From Mugil cephalus (Eukaryota > Chordata > Actinopteri > Mugiliformes > Mugilidae), in assembly GCF_022458985.1 (NCBI RefSeq), contig NC_061787.1:22329629-22393628 (forward strand): DNA of 64,000 nt. Reading direction: 5' to 3'. Of this stretch, positions 12,599 through 22,044 are shown one piece after another. A program made the translations under genes and the position numbers. Below the pieces are notes generated by a model. That model had not been told where the DNA came from. It worked only from the letters and a program-made list of their open reading frames with translations, and searched no databases. Each line of letters opens with the position of its first letter. The stretch's first letter is position 1.

Positions 12599-12821
12599 AC
12601 TCGCAAAGGCTTGGACAATATGTGTCCCGTCTGTACACCCTCACTCTCACTCGTGGTTTGGTCCCAGAACGTCAGCTGGGATATGTGAGCGGGGAAAGCT
12701 AAACCACTATATCCTGTTTTTATCCAGCTCATCCTTCTGTCTCTCTCTCGCTCTGTGCGTCTGTGTCCCAGGCGGTCTACTGAAAGCGTTGCAGGAGTAA
12801 GATTTACAGTCTACACATTAT

Positions 12822-12986
12822 CAGGGGAGAGCGCGAACACAGTCCCCCACTGCCAGAAATTATGCAGTCGAGATTCCCACATTTGGGGAATTCGCAGGGG
12901 TCAGCACGACCTGGAGTTCAATGGCGGAGCCTCGCCCTGGGTGAACCGCCTTCTTGATCACGGTATCTCCCCTGCCAGGTAAGTAT
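12822..12986 (-). ncRNA. U1 snRNA copy 3
   Basis: Nearly complete minus-strand U1 of ~165 nt with 5' end ATACTTACCTGGCAGGGG, stem-loops I-III, a Sm-type site (AATTTCTGG) and the 3' stem-loop. One change stands out: the U1A-binding loop reads ATTGAACTCC instead of ATTGCACTCC (plus strand ggagttcaat). Another is gcgcgaacac in the 3' stem. The copy has full length and clean flanks, but the loop change would be expected to weaken U1A binding. Confidence 0.9.
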
Positions 12987-13386
12987 GAGTGGCACAAGTC
13001 GCAGGCGGGGGAGTCTGTCCCTGACACACCGTGCAGACTGATGGTGCTGACAATCTACGCCTTAGCAAAGCCATGTCATACAGGTGCGTGTAGCCATCTG
13101 CTACACTGCTGTTGTCCGGAACTCCGGTCGGTTTCTATTCCGTATTTGAACGAGATGAAGATGGCGAGCCTAGTTCTCAAATTGTGTCATAGGTGGTTGT
13201 TTACTGGTGAGGAGGTAGACAATAAAGATATGGCGTGCTTTTGTTTCCATTGGCTGGATAATCAGGGTAACCGGCCAAGAAACTCTGTGTAAAGATACAG
13301 CCACTGAAGAAGTCCTACGAGGCGAGCGCATCCGGCTTCTTCTTCCAGAGCTTACCAAGCCGTTCTTGTTTGTTGACACGTGTAGA

Positions 13387-13575
13387 GGAGTGCACCGCTC
13401 CCGGAGGTACTGCAATACCAGGTCGATGCGTGGAGTGGAGAGAGCAAGCCCTTGCTCCATCTCCCAAACCCAAAAATCAACTTAATATATGGTCCTCGGA
13501 TAGAGGACGTATCAGATATTAAACTGATAAGAACAGATATGACACTTGATCTTAGCCAAAAGGCCGAGAAGCGAT
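13387..13575 (-). ncRNA. U2 snRNA copy 3, altered at the branch-site sequence
   Basis: A 189-nt minus-strand U2 that looks intact from the 5' end to the 3' stem-loop, including the Sm site (GATTTTTGGG on the minus strand) and stem IIa (CTATCCGAGGAC). The only clear lesion is in the branch-site recognition element: GTGTCATATC replaces GTGTAGTATC. This sits at the LINE insertion point. As assembled, this RNA could not pair normally with branch sites. Confidence 0.9.
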
Positions 13576-13615
13576 ACTCGCAAAGGCTTGGACAATATGT
13601 GTCCCGTCTCCACAC

Positions 13616-13638
13616 CCTCACTCTCACTCGTGGTTTGG
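13616..13638 (-). promoter_or_regulatory. Putative U2 proximal sequence element (PSE)
   Basis: About 41-63 bp upstream of U2 copy 3 the minus strand reads ACCACGAGTGAGAGTGAGG. Position and sequence resemble vertebrate snRNA PSEs, which centre near -55 and bind SNAPc. The same block precedes every U2 5' end in the array. No octamer-type distal element was recognised in the ~220 bp before the next U1. Confidence 0.45.
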
Positions 13639-13795
13639 TCCCAGAACGTCAGCTGGGATATGTGCGCGGGAAAAGCTAAACCACTATATCCTGTTTTTAT
13701 ACAGCTCATCCTTCTTCTCTCTCTCGCTCTTGTCGTGTGTCCCAGGCGGTCTACTGAAAGCGTTGCAGGAGTAAGATTTACAGTCTACACATTAT

Positions 13796-13961
13796 CAGGG
13801 GGAGAGCGCGAACGCAGTCCCCCACTGCCAGACATTATGCATCGAGATTCCCACATTTGGGAATTCGCAGGGTTCAGCACACGACCTGGAGTGCAATGGC
13901 GGAGCCTCGCCCTGGGTGAACCGCCTTCTTGATCACGGTATCTCCCCTGCCAGGTAAGTAT
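13796..13961 (-). ncRNA. U1 snRNA copy 4 (best preserved)
   Basis: A ~166-nt minus-strand U1 with a perfect 5' end, U1A loop ATTGCACTCC and a 3' stem-loop with the gcgcgaacgc segment. Small differences remain (gaattcgcagggttcagcac and an extra base in the next word). With clean flanks on both sides it is among the best candidates for a functional U1 in the window, together with copies 5 and 8. Confidence 0.9.
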
Positions 13962-14359
13962 GAGTGGCACAAGTCGCAGGCGGGGAGTCTGTCCCTGAAC
14001 ACACCGTGCAGACTGATGGTGCTGACAATCTACGCCTTAGCAAAGCCAGGTCATACAGGTGCGTGTAGCCATCTGCTACGCTGCTGTTGTCCGGAACTCC
14101 GGTCGGTTTCTATTCCGTATTTGAACGAGATGAAGATGGCGAGCCTAGTTCTCAAATTGTGTCATAGGTGGTTGTTTACTGGTGAGGAGGTAGACAATAA
14201 AGATATGGCGTGCTTTTGTTTCCATTGGCTGGATAATCAGGTAACCGGGCCAAGAAACTCTGTGTAAAGATACAGCCACTGAAGAAGTCCTACGAGGCGA
14301 GCGCATCCGGCTCTTCTTCCAGAGCTTACCAAGCCGTTCTGTTTCTTGACATGTGTAGA

Positions 14360-14543
14360 GGAGTGCACCGCTCCTGGAGGTACTGCAATACCAGTCGATG
14401 CGTGGAGTGAGAGAGCAAGCCCTTGCTCCATCTCCCAACCCAAAAATCAACTTAATACATGGTCCTCGGATAAGGACGTATCAGATATAAACTGATAAGA
14501 ACAGATACTACACTTGATCTTAGCCAAAAGGCCGAGAAGCGAT
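14360..14543 (-). ncRNA. U2 snRNA copy 4, canonical branch-site sequence
   Basis: Minus-strand U2 of ~184 nt. It is the only near full-length copy here in clean sequence that keeps GTGTAGTA, the branch-site recognition sequence. Several one- to three-base losses occur elsewhere: in stem IIa (ggataaggacg), near gcgtggagtgagag, and in ccagtcgatgcg. If these are sequencing errors this could be a working gene; if real, it is damaged in stem-loop regions. Confidence 0.85.
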
Positions 14544-14761
14544 ACTCGCAAAGGCTTGGACAATATGTGTCCCGTCTCCACACCCTCACTCTCACCGTGT
14601 TTGGTGCCAGAACGTCAGCAGGATATGTGCGCGGGACAGCTAAACCACTATATCCTGTTTTTATCCAGCTCATCCTTCTGTCTCTCTCCTCTGCTGTGGT
14701 GTGTGTCCCAGGCGGTCTACTGAAAGCGTTGCAGGAGTAAGATTTACAGTCTACACATTAT

Positions 14762-14922
14762 CAGGGGAGAGCGCGAACGCAGTCCCCCACTGCCAGAAAT
14801 TATGCAGTCGAGATTCCCACATTTGGGGAATTTGCAGGGGTCAGCACGACCTGGAGTGCAATGGGAGCCTCGCCCTGGGTGAACCGCCTTCTTGACACAG
14901 TATCTCCCTGCCAGGTAAGTAT
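14762..14922 (-). ncRNA. U1 snRNA copy 5
   Basis: Minus-strand U1 with the standard 5' end and 3' stem-loop (gcgcgaacgcagtccccc). A few bases are missing (aatgggagcctcg, cttgacacagtatctccctgccagg), affecting stem-loops I and II. The following U1-U2 spacer is cut off at 15,084 by the poly(A) tail of K3, so this unit has no U2. Confidence 0.85.
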
Positions 14923-15085
14923 GAGTGGCACAAGTCGCAGGCGGGGGAGTCTGTCCCTGACACACCGTGCAGACTGATGGTGCTGACAATCTACGCCTTA
15001 GCAAAGCCAGGTCATACAGGTGCGTGTAGCCATCTGCTACGCTGCTGTTGTCCGGAACTCCGGTCGGTTTCTATTCCGTATTTGA

Positions 15086-18000
15086 TTTTTTTTTTTTTTT
15101 CATTAAAATTATTTATTGATACAAAATGCTTTGAGTCATCAGTTCACATCACACATTGCATTCTTTTTAGTTAAGATAACATAAATATGTTTTTAAAACA
15201 TTTTGTGTTTATTCTCTTTTGTTCAGGAGCGGAGTGAGTCCTTAAGTAAGTCTACTCATTTCGCTCCCCGAAACAGGAGGTCTCTCGGTATCCTGTCCTG
15301 GTGCACAGAGGAAATCCCCACCCTGTTGCTCCTTCCCACCTTCCACTCCCGGAGGGCCAGGCCGCCGCTGCTCTGACCTTTTCCCGTGTGACTCTGGCTC
15401 CTTCTTCCGAATAGGCACAGAGGCGATTCTTCTTTGTGGCTGTGTCCTTGGCTTGCCGCCTGCAGCACCGGCAGCTTTGGCCGTTGCTGCAGCCATCCGG
15501 ATCACAGCCACTGGGGGGATCTGCGTGTGCCTTCTTACCAGCAAGTTTCTGGAGGTCCATATGGCGTCTTTGATGGCGGCTAGGGCGAGCCACTGCTTGG
15601 CAAACTCTTCTTTACTCTGTGATTTATTGTCATGGCTCACCCCATACAGCACCAGCTGGGCTGTAAGGACCTCCCTTGCTGGCAAGTACGGGAAATTTAA
15701 GGAGCCAGCCATTGCCCACAGGTCTTCGGCAGCGCTGCACTCCCAGAGCAAGTGCCTCACTGTCTCAGGAGCGCCACAACCAGGTCGGGGGCAGGTTGGG
15801 TTTCTTGCCATGCCCCTGAGTGCATGACGGACCTGACCGGGAGGATCTCATGTGCCACCATCCATGACAGGTCCCGGAGTCTGTTTGGGAGAGCGGGATG
15901 GTTTACATTGCGCCAAACTGTGGAGGGCTCGCCGAGTGCAAGCCCGCGCAGTGGATTCATGGCCCCCGTTCCTGCAAAAAAGGGAATGACATGGGATGGT
16001 TACAAAAAACTTTTGTTCTTCACCCTTATTAAAATTTTTTAAAAAACTTGAATAAAAGCATATGCGGGTGGTGGGTTTTTAAAAGACACGGTGTTTTTAA
16101 GTTTTGGGGTTTTAAAATTTTCAGTTTCGGGGGTAGGCCCCCATCCAAAATTTTTGTCATCGCCGCTGTCTTGAGTTCCCCGGAGGGGTTTTGGGCATTT
16201 GCAATATGGATTTGAAGGGGTTTATCGTTTCCCGGGAGAAAAAAAGGGTAAGTTTCCCCCTTGCCTCCTTTTTCTTTTGTTTCTTTTTTTGGTGTTCCTC
16301 ATTTTTCCCTTTTGATCCCAATGAAGTTAAAAAAAGGGCCCGATCTAGATTAAAAGCACATTTTTAAAAGGGGGGTAAAAACAGAACTGATTAGAAAAAA
16401 GAAAGGGTAAATCCAGTTTTAAATATTAAAACCTTCCCTTCTATCGTCATCCTCAAGCCCCCCCAAACCCTATCTTTGTCAAATTTCCTACCAGTTTCCA
16501 ATTTGCATTCCTCCCCCCTCCCTTCAAATTTTTCCCAAAATTTTTTCGGGTTTTCCTGTGTCTGAGACATCGGTTTTTTTTCTTCTCTCCATGTCCAAAA
16601 ATTTGTGCTTGAGTTTTTTTTTGTTAGCTTGACCCAGAGGCTTGCCCAAAACCAGTCTGTAAAGTCTGAGTCCTGTTCACAAAATAAAAGGTCGTGCATA
16701 AAAAGTTTTGTCGTCCCATGTCAAAATCCCTTTGGTGGTGGCCCCCCGCCCCCGGAAATTCCCACTCCTTTTAAATTCTTTGTCCTTCTCAAGATCTGTC
16801 CCAAGGTTTATACAAACCCATAGAGGGGGGAAATAACGGACAGCCCTGACGGAACCGCATTAAATATGACTGCTTTTGTAAGATGCCTTTTAATAAAATT
16901 TTGCTGCTAATCCCCCGGTACAACGCCCACCCACTTATAAACTCTCTGGGAACCCCATTTTTTGCATACCCTAAAAATTTATGGTGCGGATCGATCAAAG
17001 GTTTCTAAAATTTCTAAATTTAGGACTACTAGCCGAATTTTTCTGTTTTTTTGGAACGATTTTTGTCTGGGATCAGTCCCAGGGTCTGTAAATCCTCCCC
17101 CGGTATGGCCAGATTTGTCCGGGTAAATCAAGCCCTTTAAAACCCCATGTATCCGTTGTGCTAAAAGTTTGTAAAAAGTTTACAGTCAGATTTAAGGCGT
17201 GATTGGTTCCCCTTTTTCTTGGCCCGTTTTGTTTTTGTTTTGTGGAGGATGTCCTTCCCTACTTTAAAAAAGTCGGGAAAAAAGGCCGGGGCCGTTCAAA
17301 GGGTCTTTAAAAAAAAAAAAAGCGGTCGGGAACTAAAAATTTTCCCAGACGTTTGATAAAATTCCGGAAGCCCCGTCGGGCCTGGGGACTTCCCCTCTCT
17401 TAAAAACCAAGTAGCCTTGTTTAACTCTTCAAGGGTAAATTTTGGGTTAAAATCACACGGGTCTGTAACTGTCCGGTCAAAAAAATCTAAAACTTCGTCA
17501 TTTATCATTCCAAACGCTTTTCCTTGTATAGATTTTCATGAATTTGATGCAACTGTTGGGGCCCATCTGAAGTTTGCCGGCTCCATCCCGCCCCCTCTTT
17601 TTTGGACATTCCCTCCTTGTTATTATTTTTTTAAAAAAGTATCTCTAATTTTTCCCTTCTTCTTTTCTTTTTTCTTTACTTCAAAAAATAATTTTTTTAC
17701 TTTGATTTCTGCAAATTTGACTTTTTCTGTTTTAAACTTTCTTTATTTTATTAAAATTACCCATGTTTTTTTTAAAATTCAAAATCCCTTTTGAAGTCTT
17801 TTTTGCGCCCCATCTTCATTGTTTTCTTTGTACTTTTTTCTTTTCCCGGGGCCGTCTAAAAAAAGTCGGGTCCCCTTTAACCATTTCCCACCGTGGTCGT
17901 GAGTTGTATAATTTCCTGGGGGGTTGCCACTCTCTATTTTGTCCCTTACCGACTAACTATTTTTGCTTCAGGGGGAGCAATTAGTTTCCCAGCCTCTTCC

Positions 18001-20275
18001 TGGTGTCGCCCCCCAAAGTTAGTGATAATGTCAAATGCAGTGGTGATCAGAAAAGAAAAAGGGGTGTCAATTGCACCTGGGTGCACAGCCCCTGGGAAAC
18101 AAATAACTATGCGAGAGGCTCTGGCCCCTTTCCAAACTAAACCCAGGTGAAGCCCTCCTTTGGATGCATGTTTTTAAAAAACGCCCTTTTTTTTTTTAAA
18201 AAACGTCAAAAATTTTTTTCTTTAATAAAACCCGATTTTTGTCCGTTTTAAAAATGTCTCCTGCTCCTCTTCTACCCCTTTTTTTAAAAATGCAGTTAAC
18301 CACCCCCTAAAATAAATGGTTTTGCCCCAGCATGTGGGACTGCAAGTTTCCAAAAGGTATACCTGATTTCTTTCATTAAAACCAAATTTAAAAAGGGTTT
18401 TAAAAATCCTGCCCCTAAAAGTAAATGTGCTAAAAGGGCCCCCTACGTCTTTCCCACCCTTTTTCCCCCTTTCACAGTGTGGGGATTGTTGATTAAAAGG
18501 CCACCCCATCTTTCTGTTTAATTTGACCCCCTATTGATTTTCCTGACCTATGCCCCCCATTGTGTGAAATGTTTAAAAAACGGATGAAACTTCCCTGTAA
18601 TAAAAAACCGTTTAAAAGAACAAGAAATGAAAAAAACACTCTGTGCTCTAACCCCTGATTTTACATTCTCCATTTTGTTTAGAAAGGTAATTGCCATGAG
18701 TATTGTTAAAATAAAAGGTTTGACATTTTTAAAGACAAAATTTTTTGACGAGGGTTTTGAAAAAAAACACAGGTTAGTTTTTTTTGTGAATGGAGCTCCC
18801 CCTTTCATTTCCCGATGAGAGTAAAGGGGTTTGAGCCCATCCCCCGTCGAGTTAGGGGGGGGGCCTTTTCTGCTTTTTGCGTTTGCCTTTGTGTTTTCGG
18901 GGTTGTTGTTGAGAATATTTAAAAAAAGACCTCATTGGGTGAATGGAGGGGGAAGATTTTGACCCCAAAAACCAGAAGAATTTTGATGCGGTTCAACCCT
19001 TTCCCCCTTTCTCTGGTTTTAAAAGAGAAAGGAAAATTTTGATGCAAGTTTTTTAAAGGGTTTGGGGCATCGGGGGGGGGGGTTTCATCTTGGCTTTCTT
19101 GATTGTATGTCCCCCATGGGTCCCCCTCCCCCTGACCATCCCCTTGTTTCAGTGTAGTCGGGTGGGGGGGACCAGCCCTCCCTTTTCCACATCTCCCCAA
19201 TGGGGTTTTTGGGGGAGATTTGAAATTCCGGCCCCCCCCTTCAATCAGCTTGAAAAAAACCGTTCTTCCTCCGCCTTTTTTCCCTTTCCTTTTGTTTTGT
19301 CAGTTTAACTTTTTGGGGCAAAAAATTTTGGGCAATCTTTGAACAGGTGGTCTCCCCTCCACAGAGATTGCACTTTCTGCCTTGGGTGCACTCCTAAAGG
19401 GTGTCCCCAATTTTTCCCAAATTTTTCCCCACAAACTTTTTATCCACCCTTTTACCGGGTCCCCTGCTCCCCACACTTGGGCAGAGTTGGGCTTCCTGGT
19501 AGGGGTTATACCCCCTTTTTTCACCAAGAACTACTTTGAGGTAGATGTTTCAGGCCCGGGAACCCTGGGGGTCCTGCCATTGTTGAATGGGACCCTCCAG
19601 GCCCAGTTCCAGATGCCGTCCTCACCCTTAATTTGGGTACCCGGCCTTTAACATTCAAAATCTTCCCAGCCTGACAAATGTCCTCAGATTTACTTTTTCA
19701 TTAAAACATTCTAACAAAAACCTTTTTAGGCTATTATCGCGTTTCTCCACTTTAAAACCCGAGAAATGGATTTCACATTTGTACCTTACCCAAAAGTCCG
19801 GATAACAATGTGGACAAAAAGTTTATCAAAGCCCGTTTTAAAGGGAAAGGTCAGAATACATTGAGGTCTCTGCGGTAAATTTCGGTTTTTGTTTTAGATT
19901 CGTGGAAAAGTCAAGTCTTGACATCCCCACTGTTTTCCATCAACCTCCTTCGAAGAGAAGCGGACATGGGGGCCCTCCGTTCCCGGGCATAGCTGGCCGA
20001 CATTTTGGAGGCACCACCGTTGGGGGAAAAAAAACAGATAAAAAATGTTTCTAACAAACAACTGGATTAAAACAATAAAACCAATAAAAAAAATAAATTT
20101 GCAAAACTTACCTTGTGTGCAAAAGACGCAAAAAAAATGAATATTTTTATCGAAGGATGCAGCTGAAATAACAGTAAACCCCTTAAAAAATAGAAAAGTT
20201 GTGAAATTTAGTTCTCCCAAAACGTTGGCGTAAAGTATGTCCAGAGACAATCACTTTCCCCCCTGAGGAGCGATG
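15086..20275 (-). mobile_element. Keno-like LINE copy K3, 3' end outside U2
   Basis: Minus-strand LINE of ~5.2 kb. Its 5' end abuts U2 nt 1-26 as in the other copies. Its poly(A) end does not touch U2: it follows ctattccgtatttga, a point in the middle of the U1-U2 spacer, so ~270 bp of spacer and the U2 3' part are missing. The first ~0.9 kb is clean; the rest lies in low-quality sequence in which ORF2 and ORF1 can be traced but not translated reliably. Confidence 0.85.
15242..15811 (-). CDS. K3 ORF2 C-terminal fragment with zinc motif
   Basis: An open 189-codon stretch covering the ORF2 C-terminus down to its stop (end MSRLT). It carries the CCHC-type motif [19 protein letters not shown] typical of L1/Tx1 ORF2 C-termini, followed by a basic, Pro-rich tail. 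It is the cleanest reading of this part of the element. Upstream it runs into poor sequence, so this is a piece of a larger broken gene. Confidence 0.8.
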   Translation of the reverse strand: MARNPTCPRPGCGAPETVRHLLWECSAAEDLWAMAGSLNFPYLPAREVLTAQLVLYGVSHDNKSQSKEEFAKQWLALAAIKDAIWTSRNLLVRRHTQIPPVAVIRMAAATAKAAGAAGGKPRTQPQRRIASVPIRKKEPESHGKRSEQRRPGPPGVEGGKEQQGGDFLCAPGQDTERPPVSGSEMSRLT

Positions 20276-20304
20276 GGTTTAGCCAAAAGGGGCCGAGAAG
20301 GGGA
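20276..20304 (-). pseudogene. U2 snRNA 5' fragment upstream of K3
   Basis: The 5' end of U2 in poor sequence (plus strand tttagccaaaaggggccgag), followed by the usual U2 upstream flank with gcaaaggcttgga. It marks the K3 5' junction at the same U2 position as in K2 and K4. Confidence 0.75.
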
Positions 20305-20500
20305 TTCGCAAAGGCTTGGAAATATGGCCCCGCTCCCACCCTCATCTCACTGTGGTTTGGTCCAAACGCAGCTGGGTATGTGCGGGGGGGAAAGCTAAAC
20401 CACAAAATCTGTTTTTATCCACCCATCCTTCTTCTCTTCCCCCGTGCGTGTGTGTAGGCGGTTATGAAAGGTTGCAGGATAAGTTTTACAGTCTAAATTT

Positions 20501-20595
20501 CAGGGGGGGGGAAGCCCCCCCCCCCGGGCCAAAAAGGGGGGGGCCCGGGTAAATCCCTCCCGGGGGAAACCAAAGGGTTTTCCCCCCCGGGTTTG
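20501..20595 (-). pseudogene. U1 snRNA copy 6, unreadable
   Basis: U1 is expected here between its two flanks, gtctaaatttcagggg on the left and gggggcacaagcg on the right. The gene itself is compressed into G and C runs and is ~70 nt too short. It is kept as a placeholder because the flanks are clear. Confidence 0.45.
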
Positions 20596-20957
20596 GGGGG
20601 CACAAGCGCGGGGGGGGATTGCCCCTACAACCGTGCAGATGTGGTGCTGACAATTCCCCTTGCAAAGCCGGGGGCAACGGGCGTTAAAATTGTACGCGCT
20701 TTTGTCCGGCCCCGGGTCGGTTTCTATTCCTTTTTGAACGAGATAAAGATGGGGGCCCTGTTCTAAAATTGTGTATAGGTGGTTGTTTATGTTGAGGAGG
20801 TAACAATAAAGAATGGCGTGCTTTTTTTTCCTTGGCTGGAAAATCAGGTAACCCGGCAAAAATCGTTGGGGTCCCCCAAAAGAATTAAGGGCGGGGCGCT
20901 TCCCCTTTTCTTTTTTGGGAGCTTTCCAAGCCCGTTTTTGTTTTTTTGAAACTTTTT

Positions 20958-21110
20958 AGAAGTGCCCGCTCCCGGGGTTGCCTACCATATTGGAGTAAAG
21001 GGAGCCCCTTGTCCATCTCCCCCAAAAAACAATTAAATTTGGTCTGGTAGGGGTTCAGTTTTAAAACTGTAAAAAGATTTTCCTTGATTTAAGCCGGGGA
21101 AAAAAAGCGT
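20958..21110 (-). pseudogene. U2 snRNA copy 6, low-quality
   Basis: A U2-like segment recognised by agtgcccgctcccggggt at its 3' side, ccatctccccc in the middle and ttccttgatttaagcc near its 5' side. It seems to be an uninterrupted copy because the segments flanking the Keno target lie close together. Base losses prevent judging function. Confidence 0.55.
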
Positions 21111-21272
21111 CCGGGTTAACAATAGTTCCCCCCCACCCCTCCTCTCCCGTTTTTTTTTTCCCAGAAGTCGCGGGTATTTGGCCGGGGGGCTCCCTTTGGG
21201 CTCTCCCCGTCCTTTTGCTTTTGTGCGGTGGGTCCCCGGGGTTCGAAAGCTTTTCGGTGATTTCGCTTTTTT

Positions 21273-21421
21273 AGGGAGGGGGAAACCACCCCCCAAACCA
21301 AAAAAATTTTGCATCAATTTCCATTTGGGGTTCCAGGGGCGCAATTTTGGAGCAAGGGAAATTTTCCCCCGGGTAAAAACCCCTTTTTTTGGTTTTAGGT
21401 TTCCCCCCTGGGGGTAAGTAT
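21273..21421 (-). pseudogene. U1 snRNA copy 7, low-quality
   Basis: Ends with ccctgggggtaagtat, the U1 5' end in damaged form, and is followed by the spacer ggtgggacaaagtcgcgg. The body matches U1 only in patches (ccatttggggttcc). Function cannot be judged. Confidence 0.5.
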
Positions 21422-21749
21422 GGTGGGACAAAGTCGCGGCGGGGGGTTCGTCCCACAAGGGGGCAACTGAGGGGTTGCTGACTTTTCCTTTTGGCCGGGT
21501 TATAATTTGTACCATTGCCGCCTGTTGCCGGAACCCCGGCCAGTATTTGAAAAGAAGATGGGAAAGAAAGTTTAAAATTTGGTATAGGTGTTTTTCTGGG
21601 GGGGGTAACAATAAAATACTGTTTTGCCCCCCGGGGAAACAAAAGGGAAGAAACTCTGTGTAAAGATACACCCATGAAGAAGCCCCAGAGGGGGTTCGGC
21701 TTCTTCTTCCAAAAATTACCAAGCCGTTCTTTTTTGTTGACAGTGTAGG

Positions 21750-21898
21750 GGAGTGCACCCCCCCCCCGGAGGTCTGAATACCGGGTCATGCGTGGGGTGG
21801 AGAGAGCAAGCCCTTGCCCCATTCCCAAAACCCCAAAAAAAACTTAATTTAATGGTCCTTTTATAGGGGAAAGTTCGAATTAAACTGATAAAACAGAT
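21750..21898 (-). pseudogene. U2 snRNA, 3' part split by Keno K4
   Basis: U2 from its 3' terminus (ggagtgcacc) to ataaaacagat on the plus strand, then a T-run of ~22 and the Keno tail. It is the 3' half of the gene whose first 26 nt lie at 27,255-27,280. Base losses reflect the low-quality block. Confidence 0.8.
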
Positions 21899-22044
21899 TT
21901 TTTTTTTTTTTTTTTTTTTTAAAATTATTTATTATAAAAAAGCTTTGAGTATCGGTTATACACACACATTGCATTTTTTTAGTTAAGAAAAACATAAATT
22001 TTTTTTAAAACATTTTGTGTATATTTCTTTTGTCAGAAGCGGAG

